Source: JBGAWK01 sp044227665
Lineage (GTDB): Bacteria > Bacteroidota > Bacteroidia > Chitinophagales > JADIYW01
Assembly (NCBI GenBank): GCA_044227665.1
Contig: JBGAWK010000006.1
Coordinates: 18,113-82,112 of the forward strand
DNA: 64,000 nucleotides
Direction of reading: 5' to 3'
Below the pieces are notes generated by a model. The model ran no database searches. It worked only from the letters and a program-made list of their open reading frames with translations, and had not been told where the DNA came from. Position 1 is the first letter of the stretch. Every line of letters starts with the position of its first letter. The position numbers and the translations under genes are program-made. Positions 27,258-36,696 of the stretch are shown one piece after another.

Positions 27258-27875
27258 CTATGTCTGTGCATTTACTGCAACTGTGGCTTTCTTATGTCTT
27301 CTAATGAAATACCTCACTATCCATATATGAAAGAAGAAAATAAGTACAATAAAGAGTACAGCCATAGCCACAGGCAATAATATTGATAATAAAGAACCTA
27401 CAAAAGCAAAAATATGCTCTATCGTCGTGATGATAGGGTTGGCTATGCCACCAGTTGTAAATGTTGATGCCAATCTTGTAGCAGTAGTGCCTGCCTGTAT
27501 GGCACCAGCTGCTCCACCACCTACGATAAGTCCTAATCCCCATTTTATCATGGGGTCGTCAATATTGAGAAACGAAGCACTAAGCATAGTGCCAGCAATT
27601 ACAGAAGCAGGAGCTGCTAGTGAGTCCAAAGCATTGTCTATTACAGGAATATAATAGGCGCCTAGCTCTGCAACTGTAGCAACTGCTAATGTGATAATTA
27701 CGGGTATAGAACCCATCCAAGCAAAGCTATCAGTAATGGGAAGGAAGTTGAATTTTGCACCTAAGCTTGCCATCAGCAAGGGTAAAAACACCCTGAAACC
27801 ACAACTGGCACTTAATCCTAATCCCAAGGCTATTGCTGTAATAAAACCGGTATATTCTCCAATATGCATTTCCAT
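27258..27875 (-). CDS. DUF4126 membrane protein
   Basis: 205 residues from ATG 27875; ATG 27869 is also possible. It has about five to six hydrophobic segments rich in Gly and Ala. DUF4126 features are clear: the N-terminal IALGLGLSASCGFRVFLPLL, ELGAYYIPVIDNALDSLAAP, and LIVGGGAAGAIQAGTTATR. The family is widespread in Bacteroidota and cyanobacteria with no known function. It ends with a basic tail (RRHKKATVAVNAQT). Monocistronic by position. Confidence 0.88.
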   Translation of the reverse strand: MEMHIGEYTGFITAIALGLGLSASCGFRVFLPLLMASLGAKFNFLPITDSFAWMGSIPVIITLAVATVAELGAYYIPVIDNALDSLAAPASVIAGTMLSASFLNIDDPMIKWGLGLIVGGGAAGAIQAGTTATRLASTFTTGGIANPIITTIEHIFAFVGSLLSILLPVAMAVLFIVLIFFFHIWIVRYFIRRHKKATVAVNAQT

Positions 27876-27892
27876 TCTTTTTTGATATACAA

Positions 27893-27900
27893 CAAAAATA
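27893..27900 (-). promoter_or_regulatory. -7 box TATTTTTG of the DUF4126 gene
   Basis: Perfect TAnnTTTG on the minus strand, 17 bp before the ATG at 27875. No TTG at standard spacing. Confidence 0.45.
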
Positions 27901-27979
27901 GAGCAATTTTAATTCCATTGTCCACAAATGCTAAAAAATATAACTTTTTGACCTATAATACTGTACGTATTTTTATCAC

Positions 27980-28954
27980 ATGCCATATCTTTTATTGTTC
28001 GTATTATTTTGTTTGAGCGGCTGCAAGCAAAAACCAGCACCTAAACAAGAAGTGTTACATATAGAACAGGAGCAATTGCTGTTTTTTCCTATAGGAGGTC
28101 AGTATCTGAATCTCAGAACTTTTGAAATGTCTTCTATAGCTATTCCCGATAGTCAAAATATTACCCTGCACCCCAAAAATCGTTGGCAATATGAGGATAA
28201 AAAATTTAGTGTCGTACATAGAAATGGCTTTAGATATTCTACTTCGCCCACGATTACACCTAATATTGAGAAGCAAGGAAAAGTGGTGAAAGATAGCCTT
28301 ACAAATGACGAAACAAACTTCTTGCTACAGAACGATTCTGGTGTAATATGGATTCATGATATTCCGCATGAAACCTTTACAGATGTGATATTGTTCGATT
28401 CAGCAGGACATAAGCTATGGCATACCGTAGTAGAAACCAAGGATACATCTGGCAAAAAGATACTTCATTTTCAAACCTATACTGGCGCAGCCATACTTTT
28501 TGGCAGTGCCAGTAAAACTGTATTCATACATACTGCCAATGGCAGCAAAAAGAACCTCGATATGAATACGGGAGGAATCATCACAGACTTGGATGGCATT
28601 ACAATCATAGGCGTACTTCCTATAGATAGTGGCGCAATACATAGGATTTCTTATTTTGCCGAAGATTTCAAACTTGCGAACATAAAATCAAAGTTTGCCC
28701 GTGCTGCCACGGCATCTAATAATTCGCAATATTTTGTTTTGCTCTATAATAAAGGCAAATCTGAGGCGCAATTGCAAACCTATAACCTATTTAATAATAC
28801 CCTTTCTTGGGAAAGTACAATAGCCATAGACGGTAGTATCAATTCAGCTAAATTGTTGAGCTATGAGAAAAAAATCATAGTAGATATACAAGGAGAACAA
28901 GAAAATACCTGTAAAATCTATAATGTAATGGATGGCAAGATGCTGTATAAATAG
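27980..28954 (+). CDS. Lipoprotein of unknown function
   Basis: 324 residues. A lipoprotein signal (LLLFVLFCLSGCKQK, Cys at about 15) predicts a membrane-anchored periplasmic or surface protein. The rest is rich in short beta strands (LLFFPIGGQYLNLRTFEM, GVIWIHDIP, KTVFIHTANGSK, IDGSINSAKLLSYEKKIIVDI), suggesting a beta-propeller of about six blades with weak repeats. I do not recognise a named family. It converges with the MBL hydrolase gene 21 bp away. Confidence 0.75.
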   Translation: MPYLLLFVLFCLSGCKQKPAPKQEVLHIEQEQLLFFPIGGQYLNLRTFEMSSIAIPDSQNITLHPKNRWQYEDKKFSVVHRNGFRYSTSPTITPNIEKQGKVVKDSLTNDETNFLLQNDSGVIWIHDIPHETFTDVILFDSAGHKLWHTVVETKDTSGKKILHFQTYTGAAILFGSASKTVFIHTANGSKKNLDMNTGGIITDLDGITIIGVLPIDSGAIHRISYFAEDFKLANIKSKFARAATASNNSQYFVLLYNKGKSEAQLQTYNLFNNTLSWESTIAIDGSINSAKLLSYEKKIIVDIQGEQENTCKIYNVMDGKMLYK

Positions 28955-28975
28955 GATATAAATAATAGCCCAAAT

Positions 28976-29617
28976 TTATCCCCTCACAAAGGGATTGCTG
29001 CGCTTTTCATCGCCAATGGTAGTGGTGTCGCCATGACCACTATAAACAGTATAATCATCAGGCAAGCAATAGAGTTGTGTGCGTATAGAGGCGATGAGTG
29101 TATCGTAATCACCTCCGGGTAAATCTGTTCGTCCTATACTACCATTGAATAACACATCACCACCTATGACCCAGCGCTGATCATCGTTCACAAAGCATAC
29201 ACTGCCGGGAGAATGTCCTGGCGTAAACAATACGCTGAGCCTGTCGTCATGCCACAGGATATCTTCACCCTCTACTAGGGAGGTTCTTACCGTGGGTAAG
29301 GGCGGCATCCGCACCCCAAACATCTGCCCAGCTAGTGGTGCGCCATCCCAAATCATTTGCTCATTTTTGTGCATCTCGGGAGTGAGTCCGTAGGTATTGT
29401 ATAGGTATTGTGTGCCGAAGATATGGTCTAAGTGGGCGTGGGTGAGTAGTAATCTCACTGGAGTAAGACCCTGGCTGCTAATGAAAGATGAAAGATTTTC
29501 ATTTTCACTAGCGGAATAGTTGCCGGGATCTATGATGATGCATTCCTTTTTTTCGTTGTACAATACATACGTGTTTTCATAAAATGGGTTATAAGTAAAA
29601 TATGCAACTTCTATCAT
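28976..29617 (-). CDS. MBL-fold metallo-hydrolase (glyoxalase II-like)
   Basis: 213 residues. Metallo-beta-lactamase metal motif THAHLDH (His60, His62, Asp64, His65), further ligands in FTPGHSPGSVC, IGGDVLFNGSIGRTD and VYSGHGDTTTIG. The layout and length match the YcbL/glyoxalase II-like group, hydrolysing thioesters such as lactoyl-thiols. No signal peptide, so cytoplasmic. It diverges from the TolB-like gene at 29686 with 68 bp between start codons. Confidence 0.92.
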   Translation of the reverse strand: MIEVAYFTYNPFYENTYVLYNEKKECIIIDPGNYSASENENLSSFISSQGLTPVRLLLTHAHLDHIFGTQYLYNTYGLTPEMHKNEQMIWDGAPLAGQMFGVRMPPLPTVRTSLVEGEDILWHDDRLSVLFTPGHSPGSVCFVNDDQRWVIGGDVLFNGSIGRTDLPGGDYDTLIASIRTQLYCLPDDYTVYSGHGDTTTIGDEKRSNPFVRG

Positions 29618-29685
29618 ATCTCCTGCGTTATTGTGTATATTTATCCTCTGATTGGCGAAGGTACTATTTTATACCTCTAAAATTC

Positions 29686-32600
29686 ATGCGGTTGACAAAG
29701 ATTTGGAGCATATTATTTTTTCTTATAAGTAGCAATATCCTGTGGTCACAGACCACGCAGATAGAATTTGGTCAAAATAGAGTGCAGTACCACGACTTTG
29801 AATTTATGCACTATGAGACAGAGAATCTCCATGTATATTTTTATATGGGAGGGCAGGAGCTGGGCAAGTTTGTAGTGCTGGCAGGAGAAGAGCTCATCCA
29901 GTATATGGAAGAGAAGCTAGATTACCGCATTAACTCTCAGATAGAGATACTGATATACAATGATATTAGCGATTTAGCACAGACCAATGTGGGTTTGGGT
30001 CGTGACTTTTACAATGTAGGGGGTACTACTCGGATTATTGACAATAAACTTTTTGTCTATTTTGATGGAGATCATAACCATCTCGTAGAATCCCTGAAAA
30101 AGGGATTCGCAGAATTATATATTCGTGCCATGATGACAGGGGGAAACTTGCAGGAGATATTGCAAAATACTTTTCTGATGAGCCTGCCAGCATGGTTCAA
30201 ACCCGGACTTGCTAATTATATAGGCAGTAGATGGAATACTACCTTGGACGATGAGTTGAGGAATTACTTTCTTTATGTTAAAAACCCTTCATTGAAAAAA
30301 CTCCTAGCCCAGCAACCTGATTTTGGTGGTCAGGCGGTATGGCACTATATTGAAGCCAGATTCGGAGAAGCTTCCATCCAAGATATATTGTATATGACAC
30401 GCATCAATAGGAGCGCAAATAATGGCTTTAACTATGTGGTTGGTGAATCATTAGACAATATTTTGATAGCCTGTGAACAGTACTATTATGATACTTACGT
30501 ACAAGATACCTTCAATAGGCAGCAGCTAGATATAGAGAAGATAAAAACCGCAGCCAAGAAGGATATAGAGCACGTATTAATCTCCCCTGACGGAAAATAT
30601 TTGGCATACAGCATCCATCAAGGCGGATTTTTTAAAGTCTTTACCAAAGATATAGCCACAGGCAAAAAGAAGAAGGTCGTGCGCGCGGGATTCAAGTCCG
30701 ATAATTATCCTTTTGACTATTCCTACCCCCTATTGGCGTGGACACCCGGAGCTACACGTTTAAGTGTGGTCTATGAACGCCGTGACGAAATACAACATCA
30801 TATTTTTAATAATAAAGGTAAAAAAGTAAGTAGCAAGCCGATACGCAAACTGGACAGAGTGTATCAGATAGCCTATACTCCCGATGGTAATAAGCTGATA
30901 CTTTCTGGTCAGCATCGAGGACAGTCCGATATCTTCCTTTATGATTTAGTATTGGATGCCCTCACGCCCGTCACTAATGATATGTTTGATGACTTATATC
31001 CTGCATATTATACTCAAGGGGATAGTATCAGCGGTATTTTATTTGTTTCTAATAGAAATACCACTGATTTGGCAAATCCGTCTTTGGATTCTGTCCTTCC
31101 TTTGGGGAATTTTGATCTCTATTTTTATAATATAAATCAAGAAAATTATAAGCTGTCGGAGCTAAGCCAGACTAGCTTTGCTCAAGAAAAAGGAGTATCA
31201 TCACTGTCGAACGGTACATTTTCTTACTTGTCGGATGAAAGCGGCATCTACAATATCTATGCTGGTACGCTTACTCCCTATATCTCAGGATACGATACCC
31301 TTATAACCTTACAGGAGGTAAGTGGAGACACGATTATAGAAATTACACCTATCATCTCTTATAACGCTGAAGTGTCGCCACAGTCAGATTTTGCCTATGC
31401 TGCAAAAGAATTTTCTTTGGAACGCAATGGTACTGCCATAGCACTATTGGCAGCACCCAAGAAACCTATAGCCACTTCCGTAGATTTACAATTGCGTAAG
31501 CCAAGATCTACGGTGTATAGAGATAATTCATCAAAATCTTCGGAGTCGGATATTAGCAAGGAAGAAATTACACAGCTTTCTGCCTATCAGACTGAAATTG
31601 ATGCCTTGGTTGTAGATACCTTTGCCTTTTATTTTGAGTCGGATTTTAATAATACCATTTATACTCAAAAAGAAAAAGACAGTATTTCTGCCATAGGTGT
31701 CATCAACGGCTCTTCTAATGTTGCTGAGCAAGGTGATGAGGTCTCATTGCAGCGCAAGTATGCCCCGTTTTTTGCTTCACGTATTGTATCCTATACACCT
31801 AGGTTTACCTCGGATTATGTGGTAACTCAGGTGGACAACAGCTTACTACCATTTGCCTATCAAAATTACAATATTAATGGAGGGGCTTTCAATCAGCCTA
31901 CACTGAATGGCATGATTACCTTTGGCGTAAAAGATGTTTTGGAAAATCATAGATTGGTGGGTGGTTTTAGGATACCTACCAACTTCGACGGCACAGATGT
32001 GTATGTGAGTTATAACAATGTAAAAAAGAGATTGGATCAACGCTATCTTTTTTATAGAAGCTCTGATAAGATTGTAGGGACTATAGAGTACCCTGCCGGT
32101 AAGTATAATACGGCGGTAGGACGACCCAAAACACACTACCTAGAGGCTAGGCTGTCCTATCCCTTAGATGTAACAAAGAGTATAAGACTTACGGTAGGCT
32201 ATCGCAATGATAGACTATTAGTAGCCTATACCGATACTTTTACCTTGGGTTTTAGAGATGATATCAATGAGAATTGGTCTCTAATACGACTGGAATATGT
32301 GAAAGACAATGCCAAAGAGATACAGTTCAATATCCCAGAAGGCTTCAAGTGCAAGGCTTATACCGAATTCTTTAAGGATTGGTCACGTAAGAAAACTGAC
32401 GTATTTACAGTAGGCTTTGATATGCGCTATTACTTGAAGATACACAAAAATATCATTTGGGCTAATCGCTTGGCAGGGGCATCCTCTTTCGGGCATGAGA
32501 AAATATTGTACTTTCTAGGTGGCGTAGATTCTTGGCTCAATCAGAGTTATAACTACAACAATCCTACGGACGTGTCATATAATTATGCTTTTCAGACTGT

Positions 32601-33030
32601 GGTTACGAATATGCGTGGTTATCCCCAAAATGCGCGCAATGGCAACAGCTTTACGGTGCTAAACTCGGAGTTGCGAGTGCCCTTGTTCTCCTATTTGCTG
32701 CAAAGACCTCTGAAATCATCTTTTTTCAAAAATTTTCAATTAATAGGTTTTTTTGACATGGGGGCAGCATATAAAGGACTCACACTTTTTGACAATGACA
32801 ATCCTTATCGTTCAGAACTCGTAACTACGCCCCTTTCCAATAGCAATATTGGAAATCCTATAGAAGTAACTGTGAATTATTATAGAAACCCTATGGTTTA
32901 TAGTTATGGTGTAGGACTGCGGACTACACTATTGGGATATTTTGTGCGCTTGGATTTAGCATGGGCGCGAGATGCACAGTATAGAAATGATAATCCAAAG
33001 TTTCTGTTCTCTTTGAGCAAAGATTTCTAA
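29686..33030 (+). CDS. Large TolB-like protein: peptidase-MA-like domain, PD40 propeller and outer-membrane barrel
   Basis: 1114 residues from ATG 29686 (MRLTKIWSILFFLISSNILWSQ, a signal peptide). An earlier in-frame ATG at 29602 would overlap the MBL gene start and put 28 odd residues before the signal. Order: an alpha/beta region resembling a gluzincin peptidase (about 30-260, with WFKPGLANYIG but SLKKGFAELY where HExxH would be), TolB/WD40-like repeats (LISPDGKYLAYS, AYTPDGNKLILSG), then a C-terminal beta-barrel like Omp85/surface antigen, ending in aromatic LSKDF. Bacteroidota often carry such proteins, labelled TolB; function unknown. Confidence 0.82.
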   Translation: MRLTKIWSILFFLISSNILWSQTTQIEFGQNRVQYHDFEFMHYETENLHVYFYMGGQELGKFVVLAGEELIQYMEEKLDYRINSQIEILIYNDISDLAQTNVGLGRDFYNVGGTTRIIDNKLFVYFDGDHNHLVESLKKGFAELYIRAMMTGGNLQEILQNTFLMSLPAWFKPGLANYIGSRWNTTLDDELRNYFLYVKNPSLKKLLAQQPDFGGQAVWHYIEARFGEASIQDILYMTRINRSANNGFNYVVGESLDNILIACEQYYYDTYVQDTFNRQQLDIEKIKTAAKKDIEHVLISPDGKYLAYSIHQGGFFKVFTKDIATGKKKKVVRAGFKSDNYPFDYSYPLLAWTPGATRLSVVYERRDEIQHHIFNNKGKKVSSKPIRKLDRVYQIAYTPDGNKLILSGQHRGQSDIFLYDLVLDALTPVTNDMFDDLYPAYYTQGDSISGILFVSNRNTTDLANPSLDSVLPLGNFDLYFYNINQENYKLSELSQTSFAQEKGVSSLSNGTFSYLSDESGIYNIYAGTLTPYISGYDTLITLQEVSGDTIIEITPIISYNAEVSPQSDFAYAAKEFSLERNGTAIALLAAPKKPIATSVDLQLRKPRSTVYRDNSSKSSESDISKEEITQLSAYQTEIDALVVDTFAFYFESDFNNTIYTQKEKDSISAIGVINGSSNVAEQGDEVSLQRKYAPFFASRIVSYTPRFTSDYVVTQVDNSLLPFAYQNYNINGGAFNQPTLNGMITFGVKDVLENHRLVGGFRIPTNFDGTDVYVSYNNVKKRLDQRYLFYRSSDKIVGTIEYPAGKYNTAVGRPKTHYLEARLSYPLDVTKSIRLTVGYRNDRLLVAYTDTFTLGFRDDINENWSLIRLEYVKDNAKEIQFNIPEGFKCKAYTEFFKDWSRKKTDVFTVGFDMRYYLKIHKNIIWANRLAGASSFGHEKILYFLGGVDSWLNQSYNYNNPTDVSYNYAFQTVVTNMRGYPQNARNGNSFTVLNSELRVPLFSYLLQRPLKSSFFKNFQLIGFFDMGAAYKGLTLFDNDNPYRSELVTTPLSNSNIGNPIEVTVNYYRNPMVYSYGVGLRTTLLGYFVRLDLAWARDAQYRNDNPKFLFSLSKDF

Positions 33031-33081
33031 AGGTGTTTCCAGAAATTTAATACAGAAGCTCAGATTTTTTATTAAATTATC

Positions 33082-33111
33082 TTGCTAATATTGAAAATAT
33101 ACCTACCTTTG
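33082..33111 (+). promoter_or_regulatory. Promoter of tRNA-Phe
   Basis: TTG 33082-33084, 19-bp spacer, TACCTTTG 33104-33111, followed by CAGTCC. Same strong form as before tRNA-Met and rpsL. Confidence 0.88.
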
Positions 33112-33124
33112 CAGTCCCGAAAAT

Positions 33125-33197
33125 GGTGCGGTAGCTCAGTCGGTAGAGCAATGGACTGAAAATCCATGTGTCGGCGGTTCGATCCCGCCCCACACCA
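33125..33197 (+). tRNA. tRNA-Phe (anticodon GAA)
   Basis: 73 nt: acceptor GGTGCGG/CCACACC, D-arm GCTC/GAGC, anticodon stem ATGGA/TCCAT with loop CTGAAAA, variable GTGTC, T-arm GGCGG/CCGCC with loop TTCGATC, discriminator A. CCA is not encoded. Acceptor position 5 is C opposite A68, a mismatch that T at position 5 would repair. Otherwise a regular tRNA-Phe. Confidence 0.95.
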
Positions 33198-33207
33198 CAA
33201 GAAAGGA

Positions 33208-33240
33208 AAGCGCCTTGGATACTCCAAGGCGCTTTTTTGT
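33208..33240 (+). terminator. Rho-independent terminator after tRNA-Phe
   Basis: Perfect stem AGCGCCTTGGA with TCCAAGGCGCT around a 3-nt loop (33209-33233), followed by a run of T. It ends just before the stop of the convergent metF gene; the other strand lacks a long T run, so it acts mainly rightward. Confidence 0.95.
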
Positions 33241-33241
33241 T

Positions 33242-34198
33242 TTACAATAGTTGCTCGCAGACATCTTTTATTGTAGCTACATCACTCATGGTGTATAAGT
33301 GTAGGCAAGGTACACCTTTGGCCAATAAATCTTTAGATTGTAGCACGCACCATTCTATACCCACCCTGCGTGCATCCTCATCATTTTTGCAGTTGCGAAT
33401 TTCTTTCACCAAGGTGTCGGGAAAATCTATGAAGAAGGTGCTGGGGATAAAATTGAGCTGGCTTATCTTTGTAAGAGGTTTTATTCCTGGAATAATGGGT
33501 ACATTAATACCCATATTCCTACAGTCTTCTACGAAATTATAGTAAACCTGATTGTCGAAAAACATCTGTGTAACTACGTATTGTGCCCCAGCATCTACTT
33601 TTGCCTTCAGGCGGACCAAATCTTCTTCGTAGTTAGCAGCTTCAAAGTGTTTTTCCGGATATCCGGCTACACTTATACAAAAATCTGTCTTATGCGCATT
33701 TACAATATCATCATCTAGGTATTTACCCTTGTTCATGCTCATGATTTGTGATACCAAGTCCAATGCATAAGCATTGCCATTGGGTTCAGGGATAAATTTT
33801 TTCTCTAGCTTGCGAGCATCACCTCGCAATGCCAAAATATTGTGAATACCCAAGAAGTTGAGATCTATTAGGGCATTTTCTGTTTCTTCTTTGGTGAAGC
33901 CACCACAAATGAGGTGAGGAACTGCTTCTACATTATACTTATTTTTTATTGCAGCACAAATCCCTACCGTCCCGGGTCGCTTTCTTACGGCAATTTTCTC
34001 GAAATATCCGCCTTTAGTCTGTTTATATTCATATTCTTCTCGATGATAGGTGACATCAACAAATGGTGGTTTGAATTCCATAAGTGGGTCCAAAATTCTA
34101 TATAAGGAATCAATACTCCTTCCTTTTAGAGGAGGAAGTATCTCGAAGGATACCAAGGATTGTCCTTGTTTTTGCAATAAAATATCTGTTACTTTCAT
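33242..34198 (-). CDS. metF: Methylenetetrahydrofolate reductase
   Basis: 318 residues from ATG 34198 (MKVTDILLQKQGQ); ATG 34213 is an alternative. TIM-barrel flavoenzyme: the catalytic Glu region is VSFEILPPLKGRS, with the substrate/FAD regions VDVTYHREEYE, HLICGGFTKEE, ILALRGD and QMFFDNQVYY. It reduces 5,10-methylene-THF to 5-methyl-THF for methionine synthesis. Length is normal. It lies 71 bp downstream of thiL on the same strand, with a possible own -7 box at 34211-34218. No SAM riboswitch seen. Confidence 0.96.
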   Translation of the reverse strand: MKVTDILLQKQGQSLVSFEILPPLKGRSIDSLYRILDPLMEFKPPFVDVTYHREEYEYKQTKGGYFEKIAVRKRPGTVGICAAIKNKYNVEAVPHLICGGFTKEETENALIDLNFLGIHNILALRGDARKLEKKFIPEPNGNAYALDLVSQIMSMNKGKYLDDDIVNAHKTDFCISVAGYPEKHFEAANYEEDLVRLKAKVDAGAQYVVTQMFFDNQVYYNFVEDCRNMGINVPIIPGIKPLTKISQLNFIPSTFFIDFPDTLVKEIRNCKNDEDARRVGIEWCVLQSKDLLAKGVPCLHLYTMSDVATIKDVCEQLL

Positions 34199-34210
34199 CT
34201 TAATATATCG

Positions 34211-34218
34211 CAAATGTA
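34211..34218 (-). promoter_or_regulatory. -7 box TACATTTG before metF
   Basis: Perfect TAnnTTTG on the minus strand, 12 bp before ATG 34198. No clear -33 element. Confidence 0.4.
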
Positions 34219-34269
34219 CAATGCCTAAGACATAAAAAAATTGTTCTATGGCAAATTATCAGAGACATA

Positions 34270-35310
34270 TTATTCGTTACGCAGGCTATTCCATCCTATA
34301 GCTACAATATCATGCAGGTTTTCACCTTTTGTAAGCAGCTTTACGCCTAAGTTTTCGTCCAAGATTTCCCCTATTATAGAAATATCGGGGTGTTGGTCAA
34401 TAATTTGTTTATGTTCAGGAGATATTGTGAATAGCAGCTCGTAGTCTTCGCCACCACTAAGCGCACAGTTGATAGGATCTATGTTCAACTCCAGCGCAGT
34501 ATTGTATGTTTCTTTGGCTATAGGAATTTGAGCCTCATAGAGTATTGCCCCAGTTTTGGACTGACGGCAAAGGTGTAATAGCTCAGAACTAAGTCCATCA
34601 GAGATGTCTATCATTGCTGAAGGAGTTATTTTATTATCCTTAAAATAATCAATAATATCTGTTCTCGCTTCCGCCTTTAGCTGTCGTTGGATGATATAGT
34701 CATAGCCACTCAACTTGGGCGTGGTAGTGGGATGCTGTTGGTAAATGGACTTCTCACGTTCTAATATTTGTAATCCTATGTATGCTGCGCCTAAGTCACC
34801 AGAGGTACATACGAGGTCTCCGGGCTTAGCCCCCGACCTATAGGTGATATTCGCGCCATCGGCAGTACCCATAGCAACCACATTGATAATCAGTCCTTTG
34901 TTGGAAGCGGTGGTGTCGCCGCCTATCAGATCCACCTTATATACCTCGCAGGCTTTGCGCACTCCTTCATACAATGCTTCTACAGCTTCTACAGAGAATC
35001 TATTCGATATAGCTAGAGAGATGAGAATATGTTGAGGCGTAGCATTCATGGCACAAAGATCTGAAATATTGACGGATACGGCTTTATACCCAAGATAATG
35101 AAGCGGACAATAGCTCAAATCAAAGTGTATGCCCTCTACTAATATGTCTGTAGTAACAATAGTGCGACCTTCCTGATTCTGTAATACTGCACCATCATCG
35201 CCTATAGCTCTAATTGTGGTATCATGTATGGCAGTAAAATTTTTTGTAATTCTATCTATTAATCCAAACTCTCCTAATGTGCTTATCTCTGTCCTCTGCT
35301 GATTTTCCAT
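34270..35310 (-). CDS. thiL: Thiamine-monophosphate kinase
   Basis: 346 residues, PurM-like fold. Diagnostic parts: LGEFGLIDRI, AIGDDGAVL, TTDILVEGIHFD, the metal-binding VNISDLCAMNATP, LIGGDTTAS, then ISDGLSSELLHLC and CALSGGEDYELLFTI. It phosphorylates thiamine monophosphate to thiamine pyrophosphate. No other thiamine gene is nearby and no TPP riboswitch is visible upstream. Its ATG lies 4 bp after a perfect -7 box, so the mRNA may be leaderless. Confidence 0.96.
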   Translation of the reverse strand: MENQQRTEISTLGEFGLIDRITKNFTAIHDTTIRAIGDDGAVLQNQEGRTIVTTDILVEGIHFDLSYCPLHYLGYKAVSVNISDLCAMNATPQHILISLAISNRFSVEAVEALYEGVRKACEVYKVDLIGGDTTASNKGLIINVVAMGTADGANITYRSGAKPGDLVCTSGDLGAAYIGLQILEREKSIYQQHPTTTPKLSGYDYIIQRQLKAEARTDIIDYFKDNKITPSAMIDISDGLSSELLHLCRQSKTGAILYEAQIPIAKETYNTALELNIDPINCALSGGEDYELLFTISPEHKQIIDQHPDISIIGEILDENLGVKLLTKGENLHDIVAIGWNSLRNE

Positions 35311-35314
35311 GACA

Positions 35315-35322
35315 CAAAAATA
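35315..35322 (-). promoter_or_regulatory. -7 box TATTTTTG directly before thiL
   Basis: Perfect TAnnTTTG on the minus strand with only 4 bp to ATG 35310. The -33 position reads CTG rather than TTG at 19-bp spacing. Confidence 0.5.
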
Positions 35323-35409
35323 GTCCTATTACTTTTTACGGCAGTATATTTTTTCATTTAGATTTAAAATTGAATTCTATAAAAACCATTACATTAGTCG
35401 TTTTTTTCA

Positions 35410-36693
35410 ATGACAACAGTATCCATAATTCTGACTATATGCTTTATAATAGGCTACATAGCCATTATCGTAGAACATAATATAAGTATAGACAAATCTG
35501 CTACATCACTGCTCACAGGGGTGTTGATGTGGACAATAATTGCACTTACAGGTGATATACACGTAGTACAACATGATTTCCTTCATGTCGTACTGCCGGA
35601 GATAGCGGGAATCTTGCTATTTATTATAGGTGCAATGACTATTGTAGAGGTTATAGACTTACATAATGGATTCAAGGCCATCACCGATATCATTCAGACA
35701 AAGAATAAGAAGAAATTTTTGTGGATTATAGGTTTTGTATCGTTTTTTATGGGAGCAATTTTAGACAACCTTACTACTGCCATCGTAATGGTGACATTGC
35801 TAAGAAAGCTTATTGACGATAAGGAGGAACGTATGTTGCTGGCAGGAGTTGTAATTGTTGCTGCAAATGCAGGGGGAGCTTGGTCACCTATAGGCAATGT
35901 AACCACTACACTATTGTGGAATGGTGGGCAAATTTCCCCACTTAAAGTGTTCATAGAGAATTTTATTCCTGGTTTAATTTGCTTGATTATTCCCCTAATG
36001 ATGTTTACAAATAAGTTCAAGGGAGAGTTAGTGTTCAATATCCAAGAAGAAAATGCAGGCATTTCTCGATCTACAAGTATTTCAATCTTTGTATTAGGAA
36101 TTGCACTTCTTTTAGCTGTTCCAATTTATAAAACAATTACCCACCTACCACCATTTATGGGAATGATGTTTAGTTTAGGTGTTTTTTGGTTCATAATAGA
36201 TATGTTACATAATGCCCAGAATTCTGAAGAGAAAGTTAAACTTTCGGTCTTTAAGGCTATGAGTAAGATAGATATGCCTACTGTTGTTTTTTTCTTTGGG
36301 ATATTATCCGCGGTTGCAGCATTGGAGTACAGCCATGTGCTTACACTTTTTGCTCAATGGATGGACAAATATGTTGGCAACCACAATGTAATTATATATA
36401 TCATAGGATTACTTTCTGCCATAGTAGATAATGTGCCATTAGTAGCGGCGGTACAAGGGATGTATGATGTGTCGCAATTCCCCGCGGATAGTCATTTTTG
36501 GCATTTTGTAGCTTATTGTGCTGGAACAGGAGGCTCCATATTAATTATAGGCTCAGCAGCAGGAGTGGCAGCTATGGGCATAGAGAAGATAGATTTCTTA
36601 TGGTATGCCAAGCGAATAGGCTTCATAGCCTGGGTAGGTTACTCCGCTGGAGCACTCTTCACTATAGTATGGTCGCGATTTATAGGTATGTAA
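35410..36693 (+). CDS. nhaD: NhaD-type sodium/proton antiporter
   Basis: 427 residues with about 12 membrane helices, ion transporter (arsenite permease-like) superfamily. NhaD-like motifs: LPEIAGILLFIIGAMTIVEVID, GAILDNLTTAIVMVTLLRKLI, AANAGGAWSPIGNVTTTLLW and the second-half SAIVDNVPLVAAVQGMY with GTGGSILIIGSAAGV. It should exchange Na+ for H+ at the inner membrane for salt and pH tolerance. It converges with the metZ-like gene 3 bp away. Confidence 0.93.
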   Translation: MTTVSIILTICFIIGYIAIIVEHNISIDKSATSLLTGVLMWTIIALTGDIHVVQHDFLHVVLPEIAGILLFIIGAMTIVEVIDLHNGFKAITDIIQTKNKKKFLWIIGFVSFFMGAILDNLTTAIVMVTLLRKLIDDKEERMLLAGVVIVAANAGGAWSPIGNVTTTLLWNGGQISPLKVFIENFIPGLICLIIPLMMFTNKFKGELVFNIQEENAGISRSTSISIFVLGIALLLAVPIYKTITHLPPFMGMMFSLGVFWFIIDMLHNAQNSEEKVKLSVFKAMSKIDMPTVVFFFGILSAVAALEYSHVLTLFAQWMDKYVGNHNVIIYIIGLLSAIVDNVPLVAAVQGMYDVSQFPADSHFWHFVAYCAGTGGSILIIGSAAGVAAMGIEKIDFLWYAKRIGFIAWVGYSAGALFTIVWSRFIGM

Positions 36694-36696
36694 ATA

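Noticed and set aside
33199..34269. SAM or TPP riboswitches before metF, metZ or thiL
   Set aside because: The upstream gaps are short (71, 31 and about 99 bp) and show no recognisable riboswitch core.
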